A program made the position numbers and the translations under genes. Of a DNA stretch of 55,257 bases, positions 34,044 through 45,043 are shown piece after piece (within the stretch, counting starts at the first letter, position 1; each line of letters opens with the position of its first letter). Origin of the DNA: Winslowiella iniecta. Its GTDB lineage: Bacteria > Pseudomonadota > Gammaproteobacteria > Enterobacterales > Enterobacteriaceae. The stretch lies in contig NZ_JRXE01000025.1 in the NCBI RefSeq assembly GCF_001267535.1, forward strand, positions 25,794-81,050, given 5' to 3'. The notes under the pieces are model-generated. The model was not told the origin of the DNA and did no database searches. It saw only the letters and a program-made list of their open reading frames with translations.

Positions 34044-36188
34044 TTATCGTTTACGCCAGACGGTTAACTGCGCCACGCTATGCTGATATTTACGCGCGGT
34101 TTCACGAATCACAAACGGCACATCCTGCGCCGGAGCCATCTCTTCAAAATCGGCGGCCAGCAGACGTTGCAACGCCTGATAAGTGGTCAGGGCCTCACCG
34201 TTTTCGCGGATGCCTCCCAGCCAGTTCTCTTTCGCGGTGAACTCCTCCAGCCAGGTGTAAGGCGATGACAGCATTAATATCCCACCGGCGCGCAGCATGG
34301 TGGTGATGTCCTGAAGAAAACGCGCTGGCTGGCGCAGACGGTCGATCAGATTGGCGGCCAGCACCAGATCGTAATGATCCTGTTGCGGTTTCAGATTACA
34401 GGCATCGCCCTGTACGAACTGAATGCGGCTGGCCTGTTCCGCGCCGAGATCGAAATCCTTCAGCCGCACCTGACGGTATTCCACCAGCTCACCCTCTTCC
34501 TGAGTGACGTAACGGAAATCTTCGCCGCTGGTGAGCTGTAATGCCACGTCAATAAAGCGTGCGGAGTAATCCATGCCGACGACCTGGTCGAAGTGACGTG
34601 CCAGTTCGAAGCTGGCGCGGCCAGTGGCGCAACCGATATCCAGTGCGCGGCCACGTCTGTCGGTCAACTGACAGGCGATATCCACCAGCGCCTTGCCGTA
34701 GTTCGGTACGCCAAAGTATTGCGGGCCATACTGAAAATCGAGGTACTGCGACACCATACTGTCAGTTTCATACGGATTCAGCGTCATCTTCTCCTGATGG
34801 GAGGAAACCACATAGCGGAATCCCGCATGCTGGAAGAAATGGCGGCGGAAGGCATAGCGTGAGGATTTCAGCGCTTCATTGCCGGTGGAGATCCAGCTGC
34901 CACCTTTAATCAGAGAATGTTTACCGTCAAAGGTCGGCGTCGAGAAGTCGTCATACAGCGGATGAACCTTAAAGCCTTCCAGTCCGTTGATCGGGGTGGT
35001 GGTCCATTGCCAGACATTGCCGATCAGGTCAAAGAATTCGCCCTGAGCAAAGCAGTCGACCGGGCAGGAAGAGGCCCAGTAAGCCAGATTGATATTGCCC
35101 GGTGCCTGTTGCCAGTCCGGCTGATCGCCAGCCAGCTGTTCACGCAACAGATACCATTCCGCTTCGCTGGGTAACTGAACAGAATTGCCGGTTTCCCCGG
35201 CCTTCCAGCGGCAAAACGCCGCAGCTTCCAGCTGATTAACTTCAGCCGGCCAGTCCCACGGCATTGCCACTTCTTCAGCCATCAGACGCAGTTTTAGCTG
35301 ATCGGGTTGCGTAATATCGCCGACCCAGAAGGTCGGTTTATCCGCAGCGGCAAACTCACGCCAGCCCCAGCCTTCATCATCCCACCACTGTTGCTGCTGA
35401 TAACCGCCTGCGGCGACAAAGGTACAGAACTCAGCATTACTGACCAGCATCTGGCTGGCTTTAAACGCTTTGACATCGCTGTGCAGCGTGCCGTACTCGT
35501 TGTCCCAGCCATAGGTATCGTCGCGCTTACCCTGCGTGACCGAACCCGCCGCCACCGACAGCAGACTGTTTTGCGGTACCTCATGGCGATTGTGGCGTGC
35601 CTGCGGGCACACCGGCCAGTGTGGCTGCGGCGTAACCCACTCAACCGGCAGCTGACGGATCAGCACGCTGGAGGTTTCCAGATGAATTCGTTCGTGCTCG
35701 ATGCCCATTAAAATCACCCACGCCGGACTGTTCCAGTCAATTGGCAGGGTGAGTGGCATAGTTTTGATAAATTCGCTGACAGTGGTTTTGACTTTACCGC
35801 GATAGTCACGCAGTTCTTCCACGGTTGGCCACGGATAGTGGCTGGTATCAAGATCGTCCCAGCTCATTTCGTCGACGCCAATCGCCATCATGGCTTCGAT
35901 ACTGTCATCAATACGCCGTTCAAGGTACTGACCGGCCATCAGTTTATTAATATAGAAAGTCGCCGTATGGCCAAAGTAGAAGATTAGCGGATGTCGTAAG
36001 GAGATCGCCTTAGTAAACCAGGCGCGTCGATCGGCGAGGCAGTCGAACAGATCCTCATACAGCTGCCAGGTCTGGCTGAAGTAATCGAGGATCTCCTGAC
36101 GTTTCTGTTCAACATTGTTGCCGCTTAAAAGTAACGTGCGGGTCGGTAAAGGTAAGCCTGCATTGCTGTGTTGTGGTTGCTGAGTCAC
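34044..36188 (-). CDS. ovoA: 5-histidylcysteine sulfoxide synthase / mercaptohistidine methyltransferase OvoA
   Basis: 714 residues from GTG at 36188 (GGGAG six bases upstream). N-terminal DinB-like domain with the non-heme iron ligands His74, His165 and His169 (GIEHERIHLE), FGE-sulfatase-type domain (about 210-460, with IKGGSWIS and SRYAFRRHFFQHAGFRYV), then a Rossmann SAM methyltransferase (about 510-714, ALDIGCATGRAS). The enzyme joins cysteine and histidine oxidatively and then N-methylates the product, the route to the antioxidant ovothiol A. The sulfoxide lyase OvoB is not in this window. Occupies the asnA position between asnC and viaA, on the same strand as both. Confidence 0.93.
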   Translation of the reverse strand: MTQQPQHSNAGLPLPTRTLLLSGNNVEQKRQEILDYFSQTWQLYEDLFDCLADRRAWFTKAISLRHPLIFYFGHTATFYINKLMAGQYLERRIDDSIEAMMAIGVDEMSWDDLDTSHYPWPTVEELRDYRGKVKTTVSEFIKTMPLTLPIDWNSPAWVILMGIEHERIHLETSSVLIRQLPVEWVTPQPHWPVCPQARHNRHEVPQNSLLSVAAGSVTQGKRDDTYGWDNEYGTLHSDVKAFKASQMLVSNAEFCTFVAAGGYQQQQWWDDEGWGWREFAAADKPTFWVGDITQPDQLKLRLMAEEVAMPWDWPAEVNQLEAAAFCRWKAGETGNSVQLPSEAEWYLLREQLAGDQPDWQQAPGNINLAYWASSCPVDCFAQGEFFDLIGNVWQWTTTPINGLEGFKVHPLYDDFSTPTFDGKHSLIKGGSWISTGNEALKSSRYAFRRHFFQHAGFRYVVSSHQEKMTLNPYETDSMVSQYLDFQYGPQYFGVPNYGKALVDIACQLTDRRGRALDIGCATGRASFELARHFDQVVGMDYSARFIDVALQLTSGEDFRYVTQEEGELVEYRQVRLKDFDLGAEQASRIQFVQGDACNLKPQQDHYDLVLAANLIDRLRQPARFLQDITTMLRAGGILMLSSPYTWLEEFTAKENWLGGIRENGEALTTYQALQRLLAADFEEMAPAQDVPFVIRETARKYQHSVAQLTVWRKR

Positions 36189-36262
36189 TTTTTGCTCCCG
36201 GGTTGCCAACTGGCGCAAGGGTAATTTATGACTATAGCAAATAAGCTTTGCCGGAATGTTTC

Positions 36263-37723
36263 TTAACGTTTCCAGCGGCGCAGCAGGCGGCTCTTAAGTC
36301 CGGTGTCGAAACGCCAGATATGATCGAAAATTCGCAAAATGCCCGGCTTGCCATGCGCGGACATCGCCACCGCATGAAAGCGTTGCTGTTGCTGTATCTG
36401 GCGCTGCTTAATGGTTTTAATCAGTGTTTCCGGCAGGCGCTGGGCAATAAAATCGGACACGATCACCGCATCGGCTTCCTGCCAGAGACTGCCTTCCATT
36501 CGTTTTACCACCGCGTCGAGGCAGGCCGCCAGATCGGTGCCGCCGCGAAAGCGCTGGCTGAGAAAGCGAATCGCCTGCGCGATGCCGTCATCGCTGGTCA
36601 GCTCATAGCCCACCACGTCATGGGCAAACAGCATAATGTAGCAGCGGCGTTTATCGGCCAGCGCCACCTTCAGCAGCGCCAGGCAGAACGCTTTAGCACA
36701 ACGTTCATTAAATCCGCCCATTGAGCCAGACGTATCGACACAGACGATAAATGGCCCGCGCGGCTGATCTTCATGTTGCTGGTGGGTGACCGGACGCTGA
36801 GTGATTTTTTCATGCCAGGCATCACCTTGCAGGCGGTACGTCAGCAGCCGCTTTTCCACCAGCCGACGATAAAACTCGATCTCCAGCTCGCTGATGCCAA
36901 GCGTCGCCAGTTCCGGAGGCAGCAGGCGCAGCACATCGTCACTTTGATGCAGGCCACTGACCTCTTCCGGCACGTTATCGGGCTGATGCACCAGCTGATG
37001 GAAACTTTCCATTGGCGCATCCTGTGACGGTACTGATTTGGCTTCACGGCTGCGGCCAAGCTGTTCTGCCAGCTTGAGTAACTCCGGTTGTTGAGCGAGA
37101 AAGTCACCGTACTGCACAATCAGTTTATAGTCGCCGTACTGTAACTTGCTGGCGCTCATATCCCATAAACGCCCGGCGGCGGCTTCGTCGTCATCCGCCA
37201 GTACCGGTGCCAGCTGTCCGCTGATCGCCAGCCGTTGTTGCAGTTCCGCCAGCAGCTTCTCGCGCTCCTGTTCCAGCAGCTGTTGATTGAGCGTCAGGGT
37301 TTGCAACGTCAGGTTTAAGCGCCAGCGTTGTAAGAACAGCGTGTGTTGTGCCTGGCTCAGATTCGCGCTCTCGCTGTGGGAAATCAGGGCGTTTGCTTGT
37401 TCGGTAAACGGGGACTGTAGGCTGTCCAGCTCCACCAGCAGCGGTGCCAGCTGCTGGCAGAATTGCGCGGTGCTGAAGGTTTGATATTGCTGAAACAGCG
37501 CGAACTCTTTTTCCAGCGCTTCGGGCACCGGGGTGGTTTTCAGGTTTTCCAGAATCTCCGCCTTCCAGCGCGGCAGATCGCGCAGCAGGGCATTTTTCAT
37601 CCGCGGAAATTTTTCAAAAAACAGCGCCAGCTGTGGCGACGCCAGCAGCACCAGGATCAGCTCTTCAATCAGTTCACCTTCACCGATCGACAGCAGCGTG
37701 CTGAGCGTCTCCAGCGAGATCAT
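36263..37723 (-). CDS. viaA: VWA-domain protein ViaA
   Basis: 486 residues (E. coli 483). Helical N-terminal half with coiled coil (about 140-170) and a C-terminal von Willebrand A domain with the MIDAS motif VDTSGSMGG (about 328-336). Works with the AAA+ ATPase RavA, affecting respiratory complexes and sensitivity to aminoglycosides in E. coli. Its ATG overlaps the ravA stop by four bases. Confidence 0.95.
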   Translation of the reverse strand: MISLETLSTLLSIGEGELIEELILVLLASPQLALFFEKFPRMKNALLRDLPRWKAEILENLKTTPVPEALEKEFALFQQYQTFSTAQFCQQLAPLLVELDSLQSPFTEQANALISHSESANLSQAQHTLFLQRWRLNLTLQTLTLNQQLLEQEREKLLAELQQRLAISGQLAPVLADDDEAAAGRLWDMSASKLQYGDYKLIVQYGDFLAQQPELLKLAEQLGRSREAKSVPSQDAPMESFHQLVHQPDNVPEEVSGLHQSDDVLRLLPPELATLGISELEIEFYRRLVEKRLLTYRLQGDAWHEKITQRPVTHQQHEDQPRGPFIVCVDTSGSMGGFNERCAKAFCLALLKVALADKRRCYIMLFAHDVVGYELTSDDGIAQAIRFLSQRFRGGTDLAACLDAVVKRMEGSLWQEADAVIVSDFIAQRLPETLIKTIKQRQIQQQQRFHAVAMSAHGKPGILRIFDHIWRFDTGLKSRLLRRWKR

Positions 37724-39213
37724 TTACGCGCCTGTTTCAGCTGTTCCGCCACGTCCTGCAAGCTGGTTTCGATACGCGCCAGCCAGTCGTCGCTGATAAA
37801 CAGGCAGCGCTGGTGCTGGCTGAACAGGGTGCGCTGGCCGCGCAGCTGGTTATCCAGCTCATCCAGCGCCTGTGCAATCTCTTCCGGCATCGCGGTCTGT
37901 TGTTTACCCGGCAGCATCAGGCGCGAGGCTTGCAGACTGACATCGCGCAATGTCAGGCAGTCATTCCCATCCACCTGCATATCCAGCGTCTGGGCAAAGC
38001 CGATACCGTTCAGTTTGCCGCGAATCTCACCCGGCTTTTGCAGCCAGTGATGCAGCGTTTCGCGGGCGATAACCACATGGGTGACCTGCATATCATGCAA
38101 CATCAGCGGTTTTTGCAGCATCAGGGTTAACTGATCCTCGCTGAGCGCGGCGGGCAGTTCGTAATGCGGCTTGCGGCTGAACATGCCGCCATGTTTTTCC
38201 AGCTTGATCGCCTGCTCAATACTTTGCTGTTGCTGCAACGCCAGGCGGCGGGCACCAATCTGCTGTAATTTGATCAGTAACGGCTGCTGCTGCCAGGCAT
38301 ACTGGGTAATCAGCGTGTCGATTTCGCGATCGAGTAGCTTCATCGATTCAACGTCGTGCCACAGGCAGTCTTTTAACAGAATCAAATCGATAGGCGCAAT
38401 GGCGTTACGTCCGCTGTAGAAGGCGCAGGCCTGCAACAGATGAATGGCTTTTTTCCAGCGGCGGTCAGAGATATAAGGTGCATCCGGCAGGTTCTCCAGC
38501 TGCTGACGCAACTGATAGATCAGCTCAAACACATTGTCCGGTAGCGAAACCCGGGTGATACCTTGCTGCCATTCGCGGTATTCGTCGTCGCTGATGCACA
38601 GGTTTTCGGCTACCGGATTGACGTTTTCATCCTGCTGGTGGGTCAGCATGCTGCGAAAGTTCTGCTTCTCATGCACATTATCCAGCCACAGGCGAATCAG
38701 CATGCGATCGTACAACGCTTCCAGCCCGCTGTCCGCTTCCGGCAACTCGTTGGATGCGGTCACCAGCAGGCGCATCGGGATGGCATCTTCTTTGTCGCCG
38801 TTACGAAAGCGCCGTTCGTTGATCGCGGTTAGCAGGGTATTCAGGATTGCCGGACCGGCTTTCCAGATCTCATCCAGAAAGACAATTTCCGCATCGGGCA
38901 GATAGCCCCTGGTCAGACGCTGATAGCGCCCTTCATCTTTCAGCGCCTGAATCGACAGCGGGCCAAACACCTCTTCCGGGGTGGAAAAGCGCGTCATCAG
39001 ATATTCAAAGGCGCGGGCATGTTGAAAGGCGTACTTGAGACGGCGGGCAATCAGGCTTTTGGCGATGCCGGGCGGGCCGAGCAGAAACACACTCTCACCG
39101 CTTAATGCGGCCAGCAGGCAGAGACGTATGGCGTGGTGACGCTCATACAATCCTTTCTCTAACGCATTGCTGAGGCGTGAAATTCTCTCTGCCAGTAAAT
39201 GTGGTTGAGCCAT
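37720..39213 (-). CDS. ravA: MoxR-type AAA+ ATPase RavA
   Basis: 497 residues from [15 protein letters not shown] (E. coli 498); an in-frame upstream extension of 20 residues lacks an RBS. Walker A GPPGIAKS, Walker [11 protein letters not shown], sensor 1 [11 protein letters not shown]. Forms hexamers that bind LdcI (CadA) in E. coli, and acts with ViaA. Reads away from kup. Confidence 0.96.
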   Translation of the reverse strand: MAQPHLLAERISRLSNALEKGLYERHHAIRLCLLAALSGESVFLLGPPGIAKSLIARRLKYAFQHARAFEYLMTRFSTPEEVFGPLSIQALKDEGRYQRLTRGYLPDAEIVFLDEIWKAGPAILNTLLTAINERRFRNGDKEDAIPMRLLVTASNELPEADSGLEALYDRMLIRLWLDNVHEKQNFRSMLTHQQDENVNPVAENLCISDDEYREWQQGITRVSLPDNVFELIYQLRQQLENLPDAPYISDRRWKKAIHLLQACAFYSGRNAIAPIDLILLKDCLWHDVESMKLLDREIDTLITQYAWQQQPLLIKLQQIGARRLALQQQQSIEQAIKLEKHGGMFSRKPHYELPAALSEDQLTLMLQKPLMLHDMQVTHVVIARETLHHWLQKPGEIRGKLNGIGFAQTLDMQVDGNDCLTLRDVSLQASRLMLPGKQQTAMPEEIAQALDELDNQLRGQRTLFSQHQRCLFISDDWLARIETSLQDVAEQLKQARK

Positions 39214-39468
39214 AATCAGTAAATCATCCTTTATGTCCAGGCTGTGTCTCGCGTTAAAGGCGAGTGCAAACACTACTGGCTATCATGCTTGAAAGACTTG
39301 ATAGCAGTCAGCTTTTTTATCGTGAAAGGGTGAAGATGCACGTTATTTGAAATTTCCGGACGGTTTCCAGAGGTAGGTTTTTATGGCATTTCGTGCATAC
39401 TGTGCGGGTTTTGATGGTCTGGACCCTGCGCATTCCCGCGTCACTCCGCTTCAACAAAAGATAAAACT

Positions 39469-41337
39469 ATGAGTTCTGACAAGAAGCAGTCCCTTGGTGC
39501 CGTCACGCTGGCGGCGATCGGCGTGGTATATGGCGATATTGGTACCAGTCCGCTGTATACCTTACGCGAATGTCTCTCCGGCCAGTTTGGCTTTGGTGTG
39601 GAACGCGATGCGGTATTTGGGTTCCTCTCGCTGATTTTCTGGCTGCTGGTGCTGGTGGTTTCACTGAAGTATCTCAGCTATGTGATGCGTGCCGATAACG
39701 CCGGTGAAGGCGGGATTTTAACCCTGATGTCGCTGGCGGGCCGTAATACCGGTGGCCGGGCGACCGCGTTTCTGGTGATTATCGGGCTGATTGGCGGCAG
39801 CTTCTTTTATGGCGAGGTGGTGATTACCCCGGCAATCTCGGTGATGTCGGCGATTGAAGGGCTGGAAATTGCCGCGCCTTCACTGGATGCTTACATCGTC
39901 CCGCTGTCGATTGCGGTACTGACGCTGCTGTTTGTGATTCAGAAACACGGTACCGGTATGGTCGGCAAGCTGTTTGCGCCGGTCATGTTGCTGTGGTTTA
40001 TCGTGCTGGCGGTACTGGGTGTGCGGGGGATTCTCGGTAATCCCGAAGTCTTGCAGGCGCTGAATCCGTCATGGGCGATTCACTTCTTCATTGAATATAA
40101 ACAGGTTTCTTTCTTCGCACTGGGCGCGGTGGTGCTGGCGATTACCGGTGTGGAAGCGCTGTATGCCGATATGGGCCACTTCGGCAAATTCCCAATCCGG
40201 CTGGCGTGGTTTACCGTGGTAGTGCCGTCGCTGGCGTTGAACTACTTTGGTCAGGGTGCGCTGCTGCTGAAACATCCTGAGGCGATTAAAAACCCGTTTT
40301 TCCTGCTGGCTCCCGAGTGGGCGCTAATCCCGATGCTGATCCTCGCAACGCTGGCAACGGTGATTGCCTCGCAGGCGGTCATCTCCGGGGTGTTCTCCCT
40401 GACGCGTCAGGCGGTTCGTTTGGGCTATCTGCCGCCAATGCGCATTATTCACACCTCTGAGAACGAATCCGGTCAGATCTATATTCCGGTGATCAACTGG
40501 CTGCTGTTTTTTGCGGTGGTGATTGTGATTATCAGCTTTGAGCACTCCAGTAACCTGGCGGCGGCTTACGGTATCGCGGTGACCGGCACCATGGTGCTGA
40601 CCTCAATCCTTAGTTGTACCGTGGCGATAAAAAACTGGCACTGGAACCGTTTTGCGGTGGGGCTGATTCTGGTGGCGATGCTGTGCATTGATGTGCCGCT
40701 GTTCACCGCCAACCTGGTGAAAATTTTCTCCGGCGGCTGGTTGCCGCTCTGCCTGGCGCTGGTGATGTTTGTGATTATGACCACCTGGAAAAGCGAGCGC
40801 TTCCGCCTGCTGCGCCGGATGCACGAGCACGGTAACTCACTGGAAGCGCTGATTGCCTCGCTGGAGAAATCGCCGCCGGTGCGTGTGCCGGGCACCGCCG
40901 TGTATATGTCGCGTGCGCTGAATGTGATTCCGTTTGCCATGCTGCATAACCTGAAACATAACAAGGTGCTGCATGAAAGGGTGGTGTTACTGACGTTGCG
41001 TACCGAAGATGCGCCATATGTTCACAACATCCGCCGGGTGACGATTGAACAGCTTTCGCCGACCTTCTGGCGAGTGGTGGCCAGTTACGGCTGGCGCGAA
41101 ACGCCGAATGTCGAAGAGATTTTCCACCGTTGCGGGTTGGAAGGACTGAGCTGCCGGATGATGGAAACCTCGTTCTTTATGTCGCACGAATCACTGATTA
41201 TCGGTGATCGTCCATGGTATATGCGTCTGCGCGGCAAACTGTTCCTCGCCCTGCAACGCAATGCACTGCGTGCGCCGGACCAGTTTGAGATTCCGCCAAA
41301 CCGGGTGATTGAGCTGGGAACCCAGGTCGAGATTTAA
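39469..41337 (+). CDS. kup: Low-affinity potassium transporter Kup
   Basis: 622 residues, as E. coli. Twelve transmembrane helices in the N-terminal 440 residues, KUP motifs [17 protein letters not shown] (N-terminal) and [20 protein letters not shown], and a cytoplasmic C-terminal domain. Proton-coupled potassium uptake, important at low pH or osmotic change. Confidence 0.97.
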   Translation: MSSDKKQSLGAVTLAAIGVVYGDIGTSPLYTLRECLSGQFGFGVERDAVFGFLSLIFWLLVLVVSLKYLSYVMRADNAGEGGILTLMSLAGRNTGGRATAFLVIIGLIGGSFFYGEVVITPAISVMSAIEGLEIAAPSLDAYIVPLSIAVLTLLFVIQKHGTGMVGKLFAPVMLLWFIVLAVLGVRGILGNPEVLQALNPSWAIHFFIEYKQVSFFALGAVVLAITGVEALYADMGHFGKFPIRLAWFTVVVPSLALNYFGQGALLLKHPEAIKNPFFLLAPEWALIPMLILATLATVIASQAVISGVFSLTRQAVRLGYLPPMRIIHTSENESGQIYIPVINWLLFFAVVIVIISFEHSSNLAAAYGIAVTGTMVLTSILSCTVAIKNWHWNRFAVGLILVAMLCIDVPLFTANLVKIFSGGWLPLCLALVMFVIMTTWKSERFRLLRRMHEHGNSLEALIASLEKSPPVRVPGTAVYMSRALNVIPFAMLHNLKHNKVLHERVVLLTLRTEDAPYVHNIRRVTIEQLSPTFWRVVASYGWRETPNVEEIFHRCGLEGLSCRMMETSFFMSHESLIIGDRPWYMRLRGKLFLALQRNALRAPDQFEIPPNRVIELGTQVEI

Positions 41338-41348
41338 CGGTTTTATGA

Positions 41349-41371
41349 TGGGGGCGGCGAAAACGCCGCCC
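41349..41371. repeat. GC-rich palindrome between kup and qseC
   Basis: GGGGCGGCG-AAAA-CGCCGCCCC, perfect stem between the convergent kup and qseC stops. No T run on either side; probably a shared mRNA end structure of the same family as the palindrome at 2445. Confidence 0.6.
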
Positions 41372-41385
41372 CTGGAATAAACGAC

Positions 41386-42738
41386 TTAATTCCAGCTAAC
41401 CACCGCAATAAATCCACCCTCAGGACGATTAGCAAAATGCACGTGCATGCCGTGCAGCTCGGCGATATTGGTGACAATCGACAGTCCCAGACCGCTGCCC
41501 GACTTCTCCTGTCCCGGTGGTCGCCAGAAACGTTCACCAACTCGCGCCAAATCCTCTTCGCTGATCCCCGGCCCATTGTCGGCCACGTCAAATCCGTTGT
41601 TGCGCAGAGTGATATCCACCGTGCTGCCGGTGTCGCTGTAACGAATGGCGTTATCCAGCAGGTTGCGTGTCATTAGCGTAAGCAGTAACAGATGGCCGTT
41701 ACGTTCTACCGCTTCGGACGGCAGATGCAGTTTTAATTCCACTCCGACCTGCTGCGCTTTGTTATAGTGATCGATAACCGCCTGTTGTAATAACTGTTGG
41801 AAATCGATGCGCTGACTGTTTTCCAGTGTCGCTTCGGCATCCAGCCGCGATAAGGTCAGTAACTGATCCACCAGCCGGGTGGCACGATCGATACCGGCAT
41901 CAAGGTTTTGCAGCGCATGATGGCGCATCTGAGGATCATCATGTGCCAGCTGCACCACTTCGGTCTGGACTTTCAGCGCGGCCAGCGGGCTGCGTAACTC
42001 GTGGGCGGCATCGGAGGTGAAGCGGCGTTCGCGCAGCAGCATCTGATTGATACGCGCAAACAGGGCATTCAGCGCATCGACAATCGGCCTGACTTCCTGC
42101 GGCAGATGCGGCGTGGTGAGCGGTGAGCCGTCATCCGGTGAGCGCTGCTGCAACTGCAACGCGATGCGTTTTAGCGGCGACAGTTCGCGGGTAACCAGCC
42201 AGAACAGCAGGACTAACATCACCGGCAGGGCAAACAGCCACGGCGTCAGGTTAGTCTGCACAATATCGCGCGTCATATCATCGCGGTATTCCCACTCCTG
42301 GCCGACGACCACCACATAACGTTGATCGGGCGTTGCCAGCCATACCATGCGCCATAAATCGTCATCGCCACGCAGCTGGCCGTCGGTAAAGCCGTTCTGC
42401 TGATAGTTAAACAGGAAATCTTTACCGTCATCGCCGTCGTTCAGCACCATCTTGCCATCGCGGGTAAACACCGCAAAGGCCAGCGCATCATCTTCCTGTT
42501 CGCCGCGATGATGGCGCACCATCTTTTTGGTTTTCGGCAGCGAGTGCGGTTGCTGGCTGAGATCTTCCGGGTTCATGGTGGCAAGGCGCTTGGCAAACAG
42601 CATCTGCTGCGTATCAAACAACTCATTGATTTTATGACGGGTTTGATACCATGACTCAATACTGGCTGCGCCCCAGCACAGCAGTGTCAGCAGAATAAAG
42701 CCAATAATTAAACGTAAACGCAGACTCATGCGTCTCAT
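41386..42738 (-). CDS. qseC: Sensor histidine kinase QseC
   Basis: 450 residues (E. coli 449). TM1 (about 8-28), periplasmic sensor domain (about 29-160), TM2 (about 165-188), then HisKA with [15 protein letters not shown] (phospho-acceptor His), and HATPase_c N-box [11 protein letters not shown]-boxes ADNGPGIS and GSGLGLSIV. QseC senses autoinducer-3/catecholamines and ferric iron-linked cues in enterics. ATGA overlap with qseB. In E. coli this pair lies elsewhere, next to ygiW, as here. Confidence 0.93.
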   Translation of the reverse strand: MRRMSLRLRLIIGFILLTLLCWGAASIESWYQTRHKINELFDTQQMLFAKRLATMNPEDLSQQPHSLPKTKKMVRHHRGEQEDDALAFAVFTRDGKMVLNDGDDGKDFLFNYQQNGFTDGQLRGDDDLWRMVWLATPDQRYVVVVGQEWEYRDDMTRDIVQTNLTPWLFALPVMLVLLFWLVTRELSPLKRIALQLQQRSPDDGSPLTTPHLPQEVRPIVDALNALFARINQMLLRERRFTSDAAHELRSPLAALKVQTEVVQLAHDDPQMRHHALQNLDAGIDRATRLVDQLLTLSRLDAEATLENSQRIDFQQLLQQAVIDHYNKAQQVGVELKLHLPSEAVERNGHLLLLTLMTRNLLDNAIRYSDTGSTVDITLRNNGFDVADNGPGISEEDLARVGERFWRPPGQEKSGSGLGLSIVTNIAELHGMHVHFANRPEGGFIAVVSWN

Positions 42739-43397
42739 ACCGCCGCTCCCAGCGTATAACCGACGCCGTGCACGGTTCGAATAAACTCGCTACCCAGCTT
42801 TTTGCGCAGATGGTGGATATGCACTTCAACCGCGTTACTGGAGACATCTTCATCCCAGCTGTAGAGCTTCTCTTCCAGCTGGGCGCGCGTCAGTACCCGG
42901 CCAGGGTTCATCAGCAACAGTTCAAGGATTGCCAGCTCACGTGATTTCAGAACCAGCGGCTCGCCGTGCAGCGTCACGGTGCGTGAACCGGGTTCCAGCG
43001 CGACGCCGCCATGTTGCAATGTGGGTTGCAGCTGACCGTGGCGACGACGAATCAGCGCCTGCAAGCGTGCCGCCACTTCGCTCAGGGCGAACGGTTTACA
43101 CAGATAGTCGTCCGCTCCCTGTTGCAGACCGGCCACCCGCTGCTCCAGCGCATCGCGTGCGGTGAGGATCAGCACCGGCACATCCTGACCGTTTTTGCGC
43201 CACTGCCGCAAAATATCCAGCCCGTCCATCTGTGGCAGACTAAGATCCAGCACCACCGCGTCATACGGGGCGGCATCCAGCGCCAGCAAGCCGTCGTTGC
43301 CGGATAAAAACCAGTCGACGCTAAAGCCCATTTTGATCAACCCGGCTTTAATGCCGTCACCAATCAGACGGTCATCCTCGATCAATAAAATTCTCAT
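42735..43397 (-). CDS. qseB: Response regulator QseB (OmpR family)
   Basis: 220 residues from the ATG of [16 protein letters not shown], chosen over the ATG six bases earlier because AGAG then sits at a normal distance. Receiver domain with Asp51 in [10 protein letters not shown], Lys in CKPFAL; winged-helix DNA-binding domain (about 125-220, [13 protein letters not shown]). Partner of QseC. Confidence 0.93.
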   Translation of the reverse strand: MRILLIEDDRLIGDGIKAGLIKMGFSVDWFLSGNDGLLALDAAPYDAVVLDLSLPQMDGLDILRQWRKNGQDVPVLILTARDALEQRVAGLQQGADDYLCKPFALSEVAARLQALIRRRHGQLQPTLQHGGVALEPGSRTVTLHGEPLVLKSRELAILELLLMNPGRVLTRAQLEEKLYSWDEDVSSNAVEVHIHHLRKKLGSEFIRTVHGVGYTLGAAV

Positions 43398-43521
43398 CGG
43401 CATCTCTTTGCATCGCGTGATTAACGGCTTTTATACGTAAAGGCAGGGCAGTTTGTACAGGCAGGATCGCGGAAAATCGGCTATTTACTTCAATATGAAA
43501 AAATTGAGTGTCCCGGACAGG

Positions 43522-43546
43522 GTTCTTAAGATCCTGTTAAGAACCT
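43522..43546. promoter_or_regulatory. Palindromic operator between qseB and ygiW
   Basis: Perfect inverted repeat GGTTCTTAA-N7-TTAAGAACC. It also contains CTTAAG-N5-GTTAAG, close to the PmrA box YTTAAK-N5-YTTAAK. Likely site of QseB (or PmrA) control of both divergent genes. Confidence 0.6.
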
Positions 43547-43624
43547 TTTGTTTTAATCACTTCCGAAGACAACTTACCGCGCAGCAAAATGCTGCAAACT
43601 CGACATGGATTAGAGGTGAATAAT

Positions 43625-44020
43625 ATGAAAAAGACAGCCGCTTTATTAGCCATCGCCGCTCTGGTTTCCACTCCGGTTCTTGCTGCGCAAAACGGGGGGT
43701 TTGTCGACCCTAATGCCCCGGCCGCCTCCGTGCAGAAAGGTGGCTTTACTGGCCCGAACGGTAGCGTCGTGACGGTAAAACAGGCGCAGGATATGAAGGA
43801 TGACAGCTGGGTGACCCTGCGCGGTAATATCGAAAAACGTGTCGGTGATGAGGATTACACCTTCCGCGACGCCACCGGCACCATGACGGTTGAGATTGAT
43901 CACAAGCGCTGGAATGGCCTGACCGTTTCGCCTGGCGACAAAGTGGAGTTGCAGGGTGAGCTGGACAAAGACTTCAACTCGGTTGAACTGGATGTGAAGC
44001 AAGTCCGTAAAATTCAGTAA
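43625..44020 (+). CDS. ygiW: Periplasmic BOF-family protein YgiW
   Basis: 131 residues from the ATG at 43625 with GAGGTG upstream; a longer in-frame start is unlikely. Signal peptide ends at VLA/A (residue 20). The BOF (bacterial OB-fold) domain covers about 50-131 with DDSWVTLRGNIEKR and IDHKRWNGLTVSPGDKV. YgiW is a stress-induced periplasmic protein (VisP in Salmonella binds peptidoglycan sugars). Divergent from qseBC, as in E. coli. Confidence 0.92.
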   Translation: MKKTAALLAIAALVSTPVLAAQNGGFVDPNAPAASVQKGGFTGPNGSVVTVKQAQDMKDDSWVTLRGNIEKRVGDEDYTFRDATGTMTVEIDHKRWNGLTVSPGDKVELQGELDKDFNSVELDVKQVRKIQ

Positions 44021-44045
44021 CCGACGCCAGCGCGCCGGGCTGGCA

Positions 44046-44939
44046 TTAGCTGGCCCGGCTTTGCGCATCGAGCGTCTGCACCAGATGCAGCACCGATGCT
44101 GAGCGATCCCATTTGCGCCATGCCAGCGCAATATCCGTCGTCAGTGCCGGATCGTCGCAGTGGTGGAAAGTGACGCCGGGAAAGTTGATGCAGCACAGTG
44201 ACGCCGGTACCACCGCAAAGCCAAAACCGGCGGCCACCATACCAATGGCGGAAGAGATTTGCGGCGACTGTGGCCCGGTTTGTGGCTGAAAACCGCTGCG
44301 CAGACAGGCGCTGATAATCGATTCATACAGACTGGGGGCCAGCTCACGCGGAAAAGTGATCATCGGCGTATCCACCAGCTGCGCCAGCGACAGTGTGCTC
44401 TGCTGATTTAGCGCGTGCGACGCGGGCAGCACAATGCGCATCGCCTCACTGGCGATAATCTTCAGATTAAACGCTTTGCTGCTTTCACAAGGCAGACGTA
44501 CAAAAGCCGCATCCAGTAAACCTTCCTGTAAATCATGCATCAGCGTCGCCATATTGGCTTCACGCGGCAGCAGCCGCATCGCCGGATAACGCGTCTGGAA
44601 TTGCTGTAGCAGGTTGAAGATTGCCGAATGAAAGGCGATTGAACAGGCAAATCCCAGCGAAAGTTGCCCTGACACACCGCGGGCGATACCTTTTGCCTTC
44701 TCCAGCGCATTGCCGGTCAGTTCCAGAATCTGGCAGGCATCATCATAAAACACCTCGCCCGCTTCGGTTAACTCCACGCCACGCGTCAGTCGCTTCAGCA
44801 ACGGCGTGCCAATTTCACGCTCCAGCCGCAAGATTTGCTGACTCAGCGGCGGCTGCGAGATGCCCAGCATTTCAGCAGCGCGGGTGAAGTTGCGCGTTTG
44901 CGCCACCGCTACAAAATAACGCAGATATCGCAGTTCCAT
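44046..44939 (-). CDS. budR: LysR-type regulator of acetoin operon
   Basis: 297 residues. N-terminal LysR helix-turn-helix (ELRYLRYFVAVAQTRNFTRA, 2-21, and SQPPLSQQILRLE), C-terminal substrate-binding domain (about 90-290). Divergent from budA across a 104-base gap, the same layout as the Klebsiella bud operon, where BudR responds to acetate. BudR name is inferred from context plus family. Confidence 0.8.
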   Translation of the reverse strand: MELRYLRYFVAVAQTRNFTRAAEMLGISQPPLSQQILRLEREIGTPLLKRLTRGVELTEAGEVFYDDACQILELTGNALEKAKGIARGVSGQLSLGFACSIAFHSAIFNLLQQFQTRYPAMRLLPREANMATLMHDLQEGLLDAAFVRLPCESSKAFNLKIIASEAMRIVLPASHALNQQSTLSLAQLVDTPMITFPRELAPSLYESIISACLRSGFQPQTGPQSPQISSAIGMVAAGFGFAVVPASLCCINFPGVTFHHCDDPALTTDIALAWRKWDRSASVLHLVQTLDAQSRAS

Positions 44940-44987
44940 ATCGAAAACGTCTCAAAGTCACGGGAGTTCTATATTGGTATGTTGAGC

Positions 44988-45006
44988 TGAATCGAGTCAA
45001 TATTCA
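44988..45006. promoter_or_regulatory. Probable BudR operator
   Basis: TGAAT-N9-ATTCA inverted repeat, containing a T-N11-A core typical of LysR-regulator sites, 38 bases upstream of the budA start and 49 upstream of budR. Confidence 0.5.
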
Positions 45007-45043
45007 GTTAACGTTTGCTAATATTTAATGCAGGAGAGAAACA

